Shown here piece by piece: positions 17,065 to 24,894 of a stretch of DNA of 36,592 nt. This DNA comes from CAZEQK01 sp964514395 (GTDB lineage Bacteria; Bacillota; Bacilli; Tepidibacillales; Tepidibacillaceae). The translations under genes were made by a program, and so were the position numbers. Within the stretch, counting starts at the first letter, position 1. Each line of letters opens with the position of its first letter. The stretch covers positions 1 to 36,592 of the forward strand of contig CAZEQK010000036.1 of NCBI GenBank assembly GCA_964514395.1. The letters run 5' to 3'. The notes below the pieces were generated by a model. That model saw only the letters and a list, made by a program, of their open reading frames with translations, was not told where the DNA came from and did no database searches.

Positions 17065-17149
17065 ATCATGAACAAATAACCTGTCCTTTTTTTTCTTACA
17101 TGGATTCAATATTTCTAATTTTAAAATAAAATTTAGAGTTAAATAATTA

Positions 17150-18214
17150 TTATATTTTGATCTTAAAGCGTATTACCTTGGCTTTTACTAATGCATGATA
17201 CAGAATGAAGAATAAAGGCCCCAGGAACACACCAGCTATCCCTAACACCTTATACCCAACCCAAATGCTGATTAGAGTAATTAAAGGACTTAAGCCTAAT
17301 TTTTCACCTAATATTTTAGGTTCAATAATTCTTCTAACAACAAGGATTACGATAAATAGTATAATTAAACCGATGCTTAGAAAAGTCTCACCACGTGTAA
17401 AAGCAAGAATAGCCCAAGGGACGAGGGCAGAGCCAGATCCTAGTATCGGTAGTAAGTCTACAATAACAATAAAAAGAGCAATAGCTAAGGCATAATTGAC
17501 TCCTAATATGACAAGACCAAGTAAACTAATTAAATAAGTTACTGTGCTTAATATTAGCTGGGCTTGGATGAAACCCACAGTAGCTTTTTTAATTTCCTTT
17601 AATACTACTGCTACTTTTGTTTTTGAGCTGACTTTAAAATAACTAAAAAACTTTTCGTTTATTTTAGGTAGATTTAAGCTTATTAGATAAGTTGAAATGA
17701 AGATAAGAAGTAGTAAAATAAAAATATTAGGAATCATAGCAGTAATATTGACAGTATGAGCACCAATATTTGAAATCAAATCCACACTTGTTAGTTTATT
17801 TATGAAATTAGTAGATGATTGTTTAATTTGATCACTTACCTCTTTGGGTAATAATTGAATATAATCTAATAGCTTTTGATTTAAGTTTAAAAACCAAGCT
17901 TTTATGATTGGTATATTTTTTTGAATAAGCTTAATTAAGCCAAGTGTTTCTGTTGTTATTTTTGTGATGATAAAGTATGCTAATAATAATAAAAAGCCTA
18001 GGAATATAAAATATGTAATATTTGCGGAAACATTTCTTTTGAATTTACTATACTTTACAATCCATTGATTAATAGGCTCTAGCATCAGCGCAAAAAAGTA
18101 TGCAACGATAAATGGCATGAATTTTGGTAATATATAATAGATGGCCAAAGGTAAAAAGATAAACCCAAAGACGATAGCAACTGTAATTAATACTTTTTTT
18201 ACAAAATCAATCAT
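17150..18214 (-). CDS. AI-2E/YtvI-family integral membrane protein
   Basis: A 354-residue protein of the AI-2E transporter family (PF01594), closest in pattern to the sporulation membrane protein YtvI. It has about seven or eight hydrophobic helices: an N-terminal pair (LPKFMPFIVAYFFALMLEPINQWI), a less hydrophobic middle loop (about 90-150), and the conserved IVDLLPILGSGSALVPWAI and EPKILGEKLGLSPLITLIS near the end. The family includes exporters and Na+/H+ antiporters, and the role here is unknown. The ATG follows GAGGGATATGG. It lies opposite to its neighbours, between the TRAP regulators and camS. Confidence 0.88.
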   Translation of the reverse strand: MIDFVKKVLITVAIVFGFIFLPLAIYYILPKFMPFIVAYFFALMLEPINQWIVKYSKFKRNVSANITYFIFLGFLLLLAYFIITKITTETLGLIKLIQKNIPIIKAWFLNLNQKLLDYIQLLPKEVSDQIKQSSTNFINKLTSVDLISNIGAHTVNITAMIPNIFILLLLIFISTYLISLNLPKINEKFFSYFKVSSKTKVAVVLKEIKKATVGFIQAQLILSTVTYLISLLGLVILGVNYALAIALFIVIVDLLPILGSGSALVPWAILAFTRGETFLSIGLIILFIVILVVRRIIEPKILGEKLGLSPLITLISIWVGYKVLGIAGVFLGPLFFILYHALVKAKVIRFKIKI

Positions 18215-18266
18215 CCATATCCCTCACTACATTTTATTTGTTTATGTGCTTATTTATTAATGATAC

Positions 18267-18295
18267 TTTAATCATTATAGTTTACATTTTATAAT
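18267..18295 (+). promoter_or_regulatory. Possible sigma-A promoter for camS
   Basis: A perfect TATAAT (18290-18295) lies 17 bases after a weak TTTAAT hexamer in the divergent region upstream of camS. Confidence 0.4.
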
Positions 18296-18329
18296 AAGTG
18301 CAAACATGCTTTTTTAGAAACAATATCAT

Positions 18330-19448
18330 ATGATCCTGAAGGGGGAGATTTATATACATAGTAAAAGAGCTTATCGTTTTATCGTGTTTGTTTTAATCAG
18401 TATTTTCATCACTAGTGGCTGTAGTTTAGGGTTTAAAAAAAATTCAGATCAAAATGATCAACAAAACACTTTACAAAAAAGTTCATTTATTTCCCCAAAT
18501 GTAAAATTAAATGAACAATACTATCGTGGAGTGCTACCCTATAAATCTAGCCCTATTAACGGAATGCTTCGAGAGATTCCTAGTCGCTTAGATAATAAAT
18601 ACTTTGAATTTGGTCTTATTGATTTAGCGAAGACTGTTTATGATCCATCGACTTATATATTTCAAGAAGGTCAAATCCTTACGATGAATGAAATAGAGCC
18701 ACTGCTAGATAAGGATCAATATCCTCAATTCGAAAATTTTGTTTATGCCGTTACTGAGCATGATTACTTGTTAGAGGATGGTAAACTAGGGGGAATGGCT
18801 GTAGGTATATTGGTCTCACCCAATTATAACCTAAAAAATAAAAACGGAGATTATGTCAGAGATTTTTATGGGAGAATTGTTTCAAAAGATTACAGTGAAC
18901 AAATATTAAAGGAAAAGACAAAGGCCTTAATTGATGAATTAATTAAGATCATTAGAAAAAAGGTAAATACGTCTATTGTCTTTGGAGTGATGAAGGCACA
19001 ATCCACAGATATAAAAATACCAGGAACTTTTATTCTTTCAGGATTTATAAAAGAAGGTAAGAATAAAGTTGAAGATTATAAAGATATTGATGAAAACTAT
19101 ATCTTTTTACCATCTTCACAGCAGCTTGACCCAGAGTATAATAATATTGAGAAGATTTTCGACTTATTTAAAGAGAAGATGGATGATTATTTACCTAATT
19201 TTTCTGGAATCACCGGATTGGCAAGGATTAAAGATGGTGAACTAATTGAGGTTACCATAAAGGTCAATTCAGAATTTGATTCAACGGTTGAAACGATACA
19301 ATTCACCCAGTTTGCCGTATCAATGATAGCCAAGTATTTTCCGAAACAAATGCCAATTAATTTATACATTAATTCTATAAATAGACCAAGAGCCTTATAT
19401 GTAAAAAAGGCTAATGGTGACGATTTTATGCATATTTACCGAGATTAA
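18330..19448 (+). CDS. camS: CamS-family lipoprotein (sex pheromone cAM373 precursor type)
   Basis: A surface lipoprotein of the CamS family (YerH in B. subtilis). The hydrophobic signal FIVFVLISIFITSGC ends in a lipid-accepting cysteine. The body shows LNEQYYRGVLPYKSSPINGM and the C-terminal VNSEFDSTVETIQFTQFAVS. The only ordinary in-frame start upstream of the signal is the ATG at 18330, but it has no ribosome binding site. A very strong site (AAGGGGGAG, 18339-18347) lies inside that frame. The codon at the right distance from it is ATA (18354), which would give a clean signal MHSKRAYRFIVFV. So either a rare AUA start is used, or an ATG mutated. The biological role in non-enterococci is unclear. 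Confidence 0.88.
   Translation: MILKGEIYIHSKRAYRFIVFVLISIFITSGCSLGFKKNSDQNDQQNTLQKSSFISPNVKLNEQYYRGVLPYKSSPINGMLREIPSRLDNKYFEFGLIDLAKTVYDPSTYIFQEGQILTMNEIEPLLDKDQYPQFENFVYAVTEHDYLLEDGKLGGMAVGILVSPNYNLKNKNGDYVRDFYGRIVSKDYSEQILKEKTKALIDELIKIIRKKVNTSIVFGVMKAQSTDIKIPGTFILSGFIKEGKNKVEDYKDIDENYIFLPSSQQLDPEYNNIEKIFDLFKEKMDDYLPNFSGITGLARIKDGELIEVTIKVNSEFDSTVETIQFTQFAVSMIAKYFPKQMPINLYINSINRPRALYVKKANGDDFMHIYRD
18339..18356 (+). promoter_or_regulatory. Ribosome binding site pointing to a possible AUA start of camS
   Basis: AAGGGGGAG is followed after six bases by ATA in the camS frame. No ATG, GTG or TTG lies in frame between this site and the signal-peptide core. Confidence 0.5.
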
Positions 19449-19451
19449 AAT

Positions 19452-19487
19452 AAGTGTCCCATGAACAATTTGTTCATGGGACACTTT
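19452..19487. terminator. Bidirectional terminator between camS and the proline dehydrogenase gene
   Basis: A near-perfect palindrome with 17-base arms, AAGTGTCCCATGAACAA and TTGTTCATGGGACACTT, joined by one base. It lies between convergent genes. The T-tract is short on both sides. Confidence 0.8.
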
Positions 19488-19518
19488 AAATTGTGAGTAT
19501 AGGCTGCGCCTCTATTCA

Positions 19519-20439
19519 TTATGACTTGAAGAAGCTTTTTATAATAAAGAGTGCATTTGCAGGTCTTTCAGCTATACGACGTGAGAAATAAGGATACCAA
19601 TGTTGGCCATAAGGTGTATAAACTCTTACCTTGTACCCCTCTTTTACTAACTGACGCTGCAGACCAGTTCTAATCCCATATAACATTTGAAACTCAAATT
19701 GATCATACGGGATCTGATGCTCTTTTACAAAACGTTTAGTCTCCTCAATGATCTTTTCATCATGGGAGGCAATAGCTGTATAATTTCCGTTTGTTAAGTG
19801 TAATGCAACGATTTTATTATAGTTGTCATCTACATCTTTTTTTGCTGGAAATGCAACTTCCTTCGGCTCTTTGTATGCACCTTTAACAATTCGTAAATTT
19901 GCGCCTAGCTTTCCTAATTCCTGAACGTCTTCTTCCGTGCGATATAGATAAGATTGTACAACCAAACCAATATGCTCTTTTCCGTACTTTTTTAAAAGCC
20001 TTGTAAAAATATCAATGGTTATATCTACTACTGGTGAATCCTCGATATCAATTCTTACAAAGTTATGATGCTCTTTTGCAGCGGCGGCGATTTTGTCCAT
20101 GTTCTCATAGCAAAAATCATGATCGATTCCTAAACCAAGCTGTGTAAGCTTAACGGATACATTTGAATTCAATTGGTATTGATCAATAAAATCAAATATT
20201 TTGATGGCTTCATCAGTGGCATTAATGGCCTCTTGCTTAGTAAAAACACTTTCACCTACATGATCAATTGTAACAACTAATCCGTCTGCATTTAATCCTT
20301 GCACATTTTTCGCAACATCCTTTAAATTTTCACCAGCGATAAAACGCTTTGCCCCTAATTTCATACCATGTTTATTAATAAAATTAGTGATTACACGATT
20401 GCCAGCAATTCCTAAAACAATTTTACGACCTAACCCCAT
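19519..20439 (-). CDS. putB: Proline dehydrogenase
   Basis: This FAD enzyme oxidises proline to 1-pyrroline-5-carboxylate (P5C). The 306-residue monofunctional form matches Bacillus PutB/FadM. Visible PRODH barrel blocks are VTIDHVGESV, NVSVKLTQLGLG, VRIDIEDSPV, VVQSYLYRTEEDV, LRIVKGAYKEP, FEFQMLYGIR and the substrate-binding YTPYGQHWYPYFSRRIAERPAN. GAGGTG precedes two adjacent ATGs; the second (20439) has the better spacing. The open frame extends 43 codons upstream, but that part covers the sigma-54 promoter and is not coding. It is divergent from the sigma-54 activator gene and works with the P5C dehydrogenase at 22436. Confidence 0.93.
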   Translation of the reverse strand: MGLGRKIVLGIAGNRVITNFINKHGMKLGAKRFIAGENLKDVAKNVQGLNADGLVVTIDHVGESVFTKQEAINATDEAIKIFDFIDQYQLNSNVSVKLTQLGLGIDHDFCYENMDKIAAAAKEHHNFVRIDIEDSPVVDITIDIFTRLLKKYGKEHIGLVVQSYLYRTEEDVQELGKLGANLRIVKGAYKEPKEVAFPAKKDVDDNYNKIVALHLTNGNYTAIASHDEKIIEETKRFVKEHQIPYDQFEFQMLYGIRTGLQRQLVKEGYKVRVYTPYGQHWYPYFSRRIAERPANALFIIKSFFKS

Positions 20440-20493
20440 CATCTTCACCTCTTCTATATTATAAGTAATCATTTCTCTAATTAACAAAATAAT

Positions 20494-20510
20494 TGCAAAA
20501 AACATGCCAA
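20494..20510 (-). promoter_or_regulatory. Sigma-54 (-24/-12) promoter of the proline dehydrogenase gene
   Basis: On the minus strand TTGGCATGTTTTTTGCA matches the sigma-54 consensus TTGGCACG-N4-TTGCA in all key positions (GG and GC ten bases apart). It sits about 55 bases upstream of the start codon. Confidence 0.85.
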
Positions 20511-20549
20511 TAATAATAAAGAAAATATACGAAAAAAAGCTAGTTTTTT

Positions 20550-20560
20550 TACAAAGTGTA
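20550..20560 (-). promoter_or_regulatory. Degenerate second activator site upstream of putB
   Basis: TACAAAGTGTA differs from the activator site TACAAAGTTGTA by the loss of one T. It lies about 50 bases closer to the putB promoter than the intact site. Confidence 0.35.
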
Positions 20561-20601
20561 TAGTCAGCCACAATAAAAATGTATAAAATGAAATTAATAT
20601 A

Positions 20602-20613
20602 TACAAAGTTGTA
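20602..20613 (-). promoter_or_regulatory. Upstream activator site for putB (shared 12-mer)
   Basis: Read on the minus strand this is TACAACTTTGTA, with imperfect symmetry TACAA/TTGTA. The identical 12-mer in the identical orientation occurs upstream of the P5C dehydrogenase promoter at 22221. Its centre is about 124 bases upstream of the predicted putB transcription start, where sigma-54 activators usually bind. It also lies 20 bases before the activator's own start codon, so it could serve in autoregulation. Confidence 0.7.
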
Positions 20614-20633
20614 TAATTCGGAGGAGGGACTTC

Positions 20634-22199
20634 ATGTTAAAAAGGAATATGCCAATAAAAGAAATTGCTGAACCTTGGAACAAAGGGTTAGCATCTGAAC
20701 ACATGAAGGTTTATCCTGATCATTTAACCGTAGAGAATTTAGAAGATATTGATGACGGAAGAGATATTCTTTTAAAAAATGAGAAGGGTGACTATAGCGG
20801 ATGGATTCCTTATCATAAGCTACTCAAGCATCTTATGCAATTATATAGATATAGTTCAGCCTATTATGATGCTCTTCTCTCAACCATAAAAGATGCAGTC
20901 ACAGGTGTAGATATAAATGGACATATAGTTACCTGGAATAAGGTATCTGAACAATTTTATGGATTTAGTCTATCTGATGTGATTAATAAGCCGATAACAA
21001 ATTTTTTTAATGATGAAGCAGTAATTATTACACAAAGCATAAAAAATAATAAATCTATAGAGAACAAATATAATCAACCAGCTCCAAATGCCCATGTCTT
21101 AATTAATACTACACCAGTTAAAGTCGATGGAAGAATAATCGGAGGAGTATCAATTGAGCGGGATATCAGTGATATCGTTCGATTGAATGAAGAATTATCA
21201 AATACTAGAGCTTATATTCATGATTTAGAAAATAAGTATGAAAAGACAAAGTTTCAGGATCCATTTCGAAAAATTAAGGGAAAAAGCTCAGTTATTCAAG
21301 AAACCATTACGATTGCAAAAAAAGTAGCAAAAACCGATGCTACTGTATTAATTACTGGAGAAAGTGGTGTTGGTAAGGAACTGTTTGCAGAAGCTATTTA
21401 TAATGGAAGCAATCGAGCTGATAAACCTTTTGTTGCTATCAACTGTGGAGCAATACCGACATCATTATTTGAAAGTGAGTTATTTGGGTATGCAAAGGGG
21501 ACCTTTACAGGTGGTAATAAAGAAGGGAAGAAAGGGAAAATAGATTTGGCTCAAGGAGGGACACTATTTCTTGATGAGATAGGAGAGCTACCACTTGATT
21601 TGCAGGTAAAGCTGTTAAGAGTACTACAGGAAAAGAGCTTTTATCGATTAGGAGGAGATGTTCCTGTTCCTGTAAATGTAAGAATTATTACAGCGACAAA
21701 TCGTAATTTAGAAGAGATGATTGAAAATAATAAATTTAGAGAGGATCTGTTTTATCGATTGAATGTAATCTCTTTATATATCCCGCCAATAAGAGAGAGA
21801 CAAGGGGATATACCAGAGCTATTATCCTTGTTTTTAAAGGAGTTTTCTTTGAAGTATGATAAATCAGCACCAAAAATATCTTCCCATGTGATGTCAATCT
21901 TGCTCCAAAATGAATGGCGGGGTAATATTAGACAATTACGTAATGTGGCTGAAAGATTAATTATCCTATCTAATGAAGAGGATATTATAGAATCAGAGCA
22001 TCTATCTGTCATGCTAAATAAAGATAGAAAAAAGATAAAAGAAGAGATGGTGCCATCTGTAGCAAGTGTGAGTAATGAAGAAGAAAAAATAAGAAGGGCG
22101 TTACAAACGACTTATAATAATAAGAGTGCAGCAGCAAAATTATTAGGAATATCTAGGGCTACTTTGTATAATAAAATGCAGAGATATGGCATACATTAA
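20634..22199 (+). CDS. Sigma-54-dependent activator with PAS domain (RocR-like)
   Basis: A 521-residue enhancer-binding protein. The N-terminal part (about 30-70) contains a CBS-like half motif (LLKNEKGDYSGWIPYHKLL). A PAS domain follows (about 77-185), then a short coiled segment and the AAA+ domain (about 210-440). The AAA+ domain has Walker A GESGVGKE (242-249), Walker B LFLDE (311-315) and the sensor NEWRGNIRQLRN. The C-terminus has a Fis-type helix-turn-helix (KSAAAKLLGISRATLYNKMQRYGI). The sigma-54 contact loop reads GTFTGG (289-294) instead of the usual GAFTGA. The ATG follows GGAGGAGGGACTTC. Both flanking proline genes carry sigma-54 promoters and one shared 12-mer, so this is very probably their activator. 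Confidence 0.92.
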   Translation: MLKRNMPIKEIAEPWNKGLASEHMKVYPDHLTVENLEDIDDGRDILLKNEKGDYSGWIPYHKLLKHLMQLYRYSSAYYDALLSTIKDAVTGVDINGHIVTWNKVSEQFYGFSLSDVINKPITNFFNDEAVIITQSIKNNKSIENKYNQPAPNAHVLINTTPVKVDGRIIGGVSIERDISDIVRLNEELSNTRAYIHDLENKYEKTKFQDPFRKIKGKSSVIQETITIAKKVAKTDATVLITGESGVGKELFAEAIYNGSNRADKPFVAINCGAIPTSLFESELFGYAKGTFTGGNKEGKKGKIDLAQGGTLFLDEIGELPLDLQVKLLRVLQEKSFYRLGGDVPVPVNVRIITATNRNLEEMIENNKFREDLFYRLNVISLYIPPIRERQGDIPELLSLFLKEFSLKYDKSAPKISSHVMSILLQNEWRGNIRQLRNVAERLIILSNEEDIIESEHLSVMLNKDRKKIKEEMVPSVASVSNEEEKIRRALQTTYNNKSAAAKLLGISRATLYNKMQRYGIH

Positions 22200-22220
22200 T
22201 GATGTTGAAATGATAACCTG

Positions 22221-22232
22221 TACAACTTTGTA
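22221..22232 (+). promoter_or_regulatory. Upstream activator site for rocA (shared 12-mer)
   Basis: TACAACTTTGTA is identical to the site upstream of putB and points the same way relative to transcription. Its centre is about 118 bases upstream of the predicted start. A weaker relative, AACAGATTTGTC, follows at 22242. Confidence 0.7.
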
Positions 22233-22317
22233 AACATATTTAACAGATTTGTCTACCTGTAGCCATTTCACATTGAAATGAAAGTATTATAATATAGGTA
22301 TTAGAATGGTTATTTAA

Positions 22318-22334
22318 TTGGCACTATTCTTGCA
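22318..22334 (+). promoter_or_regulatory. Sigma-54 (-24/-12) promoter of the P5C dehydrogenase gene
   Basis: TTGGCACTATTCTTGCA matches the consensus, with TTGGCAC at -24 and TTGCA at -12. The predicted transcript has a leader of about 90 bases before the TTG start. Confidence 0.9.
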
Positions 22335-22384
22335 CTGTATAAGAAGTGGATGACCAGCATTTAAGAATAAGGGATGGATTACAT

Positions 22385-22417
22385 ATGCCATCACCCAATT
22401 CTAAAATAAAAATGTAG
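22385..22417 (+). CDS. Possible 10-residue leader peptide upstream of rocA
   Basis: In the rocA leader, AAGGGATGG is followed seven bases later by ATG and ten codons (MPSPNSKIKM) with a TAG stop just before the rocA ribosome binding site. Two of the ten codons are proline (CCA, CCC). It could be a chance frame or a small regulatory reading frame coupled to rocA translation. There is no further evidence. Confidence 0.25.
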   Translation: MPSPNSKIKM

Positions 22418-22435
22418 TGAAGGAGTTGTTTAGGC

Positions 22436-23983
22436 TTGATAAAAGAATATCTACCAGAACCGTTAACAGATTTTTCGAAGGAAGAAAACAAGAAAGCCTT
22501 TGAACAAGCACTAGAAAAAATGAAGGCTGAATTAGGTAGCGAGTATCCGCTTATTATTAATGGTGAAAAAATTACTACAGAACAAAAAATCATATCCTAT
22601 AATCCTGCGAAAAAGGATGAAGTAGTGGGTGTTGTTTCTAAGGCATCACAAGAATTAGCTGATCGAGCAATAAAAGAAGCAGCTAATGTATTTGAAGAAT
22701 GGAAAAATTGGGCACCAGATGCACGTGCACGATTATTATTTAAAGCGGCAGCAATTATGCGTCGTCGTAAGCATGAAGTTTCAGCAACCATGGTGTTAGA
22801 AGCAGGTAAAAGCTGGGTAGAAGCTGATGCTGATACTGCTGAAGCAATTGATTTTATGGAGTATTATGGTCGCCAAATGATACGTTTAGGTGGATCTGGA
22901 AATGTAACACCATTAGAGGGAGAGACAAATGATAATATCTATATTCCATTAGGAGTAGGCGTTGTTATCCCACCATGGAACTTCCCAATAGCAATTTTGA
23001 CAGGAATGACAACTGGTGCAGTAGTTTCAGGTAACACTGTTATTTTAAAACCAGCTAGTGCAACACCTGTCATTGGGTATAGACTAATGGAGATTATGGA
23101 AGAAGCAGGTATGCCTAATGGTGTGATTAACTTCTTACCAGGAAGCGGAAGTGAAGTGGGAGACTTCTTAGTAGAACATCCATTAACAAGGTTCATTACT
23201 TTTACTGGATCAATGGAAGTTGGTTTAAGAATTAATGAAAAAGCAGCAAAATTAAGTCCTGGTCAAAAATGGATTAAGCGCGTCGTTGCTGAAATGGGAG
23301 GAAAAGATGCCATCTTAGTAAACAATGATGTTGATTTAGATGCCGCTTCAACAGCTATTGTTGCTTCTGCATTTGGTTTCCAAGGACAAAAATGTTCTGC
23401 AGGCTCTCGTGCAATCATTCATCAGGATGTATATGATGAGATGCTTGAATTAATTGTAGAAAAAACAAAAGCGATTAAAAAAGGAAATACAGTTGATCCT
23501 AGTATCTATTTAGGACCAGTAATCGATAAGAGTGCATTTAAAACAATTACAAACTACATTGAAATTGGTAAAAAAGAAGCTAGACTAATGTATGGTGGAA
23601 ATAGTGATGATTCCGAAGGATATTACATTGATCCTACTATCTTTGCAGATGTGGAATCTCAGGCTGTAATTGGGCAAGAAGAAATTTTTGGTCCTGTCCT
23701 TTCTGTGATCAAGGCGAAGGATATCAATGATGGCTTCAGAATCTTCAATGATACATTGTATGGATTAACAGGCTCTCTTTATGCAAAAGATCGCGCAATC
23801 ATCGAAAAAGGACGTAAGGAATTGCATGTAGGTAACCTTTACTTCAATCGTAAATCAACTGGAGCAATTGTTGGAGCTCACCCATTTGGTGGATTTAATA
23901 TGTCTGGTACAGATTCAAAGACTGGTAGTGAGGATTACTTACTATTATTCATGCAGGCTAAATCAATGTCTGAATCACTTTAA
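22436..23983 (+). CDS. rocA: 1-pyrroline-5-carboxylate dehydrogenase
   Basis: This NAD-dependent aldehyde dehydrogenase oxidises glutamate semialdehyde, in equilibrium with P5C, to glutamate, the second step of proline use. At 515 residues it matches Bacillus RocA/PruA throughout, from YPLINGEKITTEQKIISYNP-type N-terminus to HPFGGFNMSGTDSKTG near the end. The general base is Glu 286 (VVAEMGGKD) and the catalytic thiol is Cys 320 (GFQGQKCSAGSR). The start is TTG, ten bases after AAGGAG, which gives a typical N-terminus. It follows the sigma-54 activator gene and is read from its own sigma-54 promoter. Confidence 0.97.
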   Translation: MIKEYLPEPLTDFSKEENKKAFEQALEKMKAELGSEYPLIINGEKITTEQKIISYNPAKKDEVVGVVSKASQELADRAIKEAANVFEEWKNWAPDARARLLFKAAAIMRRRKHEVSATMVLEAGKSWVEADADTAEAIDFMEYYGRQMIRLGGSGNVTPLEGETNDNIYIPLGVGVVIPPWNFPIAILTGMTTGAVVSGNTVILKPASATPVIGYRLMEIMEEAGMPNGVINFLPGSGSEVGDFLVEHPLTRFITFTGSMEVGLRINEKAAKLSPGQKWIKRVVAEMGGKDAILVNNDVDLDAASTAIVASAFGFQGQKCSAGSRAIIHQDVYDEMLELIVEKTKAIKKGNTVDPSIYLGPVIDKSAFKTITNYIEIGKKEARLMYGGNSDDSEGYYIDPTIFADVESQAVIGQEEIFGPVLSVIKAKDINDGFRIFNDTLYGLTGSLYAKDRAIIEKGRKELHVGNLYFNRKSTGAIVGAHPFGGFNMSGTDSKTGSEDYLLLFMQAKSMSESL

Positions 23984-23999
23984 AATACATGTTGAGAAA

Positions 24000-24028
24000 A
24001 AGGAAACCGTTCAACGGTTTCCTTTTTT
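24000..24028 (+). terminator. Rho-independent terminator after rocA
   Basis: AAGGAAACCGTT and AACGGTTTCCTT form a 12-base perfect inverted repeat joined by a single base, followed by TTTT. Confidence 0.92.
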
Positions 24029-24050
24029 GGTTTGATAAAAAAAACATTCA

Positions 24051-24230
24051 ATAAAGAAGACTTGGTTCAGATGGAGTTTTTTATCTCCGCCTGAACCTTA
24101 GCACCCATAGGGCACAAGTCACACTAAATGCTAAAGCATTAAGTCGTGCTATGCCGGCCTTATTTCGAGGATTTAAACAACTCCCTCTTATGGTGTTGAA
24201 GAGGGAGTCTTGTTGAAACCGAAGATAAAT
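24051..24230 (+). repeat. Dispersed structured repeat, copy A (full length)
   Basis: This is a ~174-nt element (from AGACTTGG at 24058 to GAAGATAAAT at 24230), also found at 25571. Its bases 24090-24170 are identical to copy B. Hairpin 1 (24064-24097) has arms GGTTCAG and CTGAACC plus GGAG/CTCC. Hairpin 2 (24111-24155) has inner arms AATGC/GCATT continued by ACT/AGT and CAC/GTG, closed by GGCA/TGCC. Hairpin 3 (24180-24208) is a 10-bp stem, ACTCCCTCTT with AAGAGGGAGT. The two ends, CTTGGTT and AACCGAAG, can also pair with one bulge. It could be a non-autonomous mobile element or a structured RNA. It shows no conserved reading frame. Confidence 0.8.
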
Positions 24231-24235
24231 AATTT

Positions 24236-24265
24236 TTGGCACGAAAATAAAAAAAGTAGTAAAAT
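24236..24265 (+). promoter_or_regulatory. Possible sigma-A promoter for the GyrI-like/VOC-like pair
   Basis: TTGGCA, an 18-base spacer and TAAAAT lie directly after repeat copy A. A TATAAT at 24274 is an alternative -10. It is about 120 bases from the first start codon. Confidence 0.35.
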
Positions 24266-24390
24266 ATGGGTAGTATAATCGAGAACAAGAATTATTCTCA
24301 GCTTTTTTCTGTATATTCAAATAAATTGTGTAAGTTAGAGAATAGAATGGTTACTAGGATAGAGGAATAAATAACGAGGAGGATTATGTG

Positions 24391-24894
24391 ATGAACCCAT
24401 ATGAAATTCAAATTGTTGAAAAGCCCGCCTATCACGCGGTTGGTATGAAATGGAAAGGAACGTTTCAGGAAGCAGGAGAAGGTGGGGTAAGAAAGACTAT
24501 TAATTTAATGAAGGGAAGGATGGATGAAATTCTTCAGATTACCCATCCTGATATCCTATTAGGCCTCTCCTATCACGATATACCCGGCGGATTTTCCCAT
24601 TATTCTGTATTCGAAGTGAGCAAGGTAAATCAAATTCCCGAGGGAATGATTTCGAAAACAGTGCCAAGCTTTACATACCTTCGTGTAAAGCATCATAGCA
24701 AACAAAGTATTAATCAAACCTATAGAAATATAGCTGCTTGGTTAAAAAACAGTGATTATGTATCCTATAGAGATCCTAATATCATTTACTATGACGATTT
24801 CCTACCTATCAAGCATGAAGCATATAATTTAGAAAATATAGATAGCAATGACCATGAATATGATATCATGATTCCAGTTGTGAAGGGGAAATAA
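24391..24894 (+). CDS. GyrI-like small-molecule-binding domain protein
   Basis: A 167-residue stand-alone effector-binding domain of the GyrI-like/AraC-effector type. Typical blocks are VEKPAYHAVGMKWKGTF at the N-terminus, then ILLGLSYHDIPGGFSHYSVFEVSKVNQIPEGMISKTVPSFTYLRVKH, and the C-terminal strand HEYDIMIPV. Relatives bind or hydrolyse small hydrophobic molecules; the ligand here is unknown. The ATG follows GAGGAGG by eight bases; a GTG one codon upstream is less well spaced. The next gene begins directly at its stop codon. The pair is flanked by two direct copies of the dispersed repeat. Confidence 0.85.
   Translation: MNPYEIQIVEKPAYHAVGMKWKGTFQEAGEGGVRKTINLMKGRMDEILQITHPDILLGLSYHDIPGGFSHYSVFEVSKVNQIPEGMISKTVPSFTYLRVKHHSKQSINQTYRNIAAWLKNSDYVSYRDPNIIYYDDFLPIKHEAYNLENIDSNDHEYDIMIPVVKGK

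Noticed and set aside
20440..20571. N-terminal extension of the proline dehydrogenase with a hydrophobic stretch
   Set aside because: It covers the sigma-54 promoter and precedes the good ribosome binding site GAGGTG; known PutB proteins begin at the later ATG.
20612..20617. TATAAT just upstream of the sigma-54 activator gene
   Set aside because: It is only 16 bases from the start codon; a transcript from it would lose its ribosome binding site. The sequence belongs to the activator-site dyad.
24236..24243. TTGGCACG resembling a sigma-54 -24 element before the GyrI-like gene
   Set aside because: There is no GC-containing -12 element at the required distance.
24081..24320. 79-codon minus-strand frame through repeat copy A
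   Set aside because: It crosses the hairpins and the unique flank, its N-terminal part is absent from copy B, and it lacks a convincing ribosome binding site.
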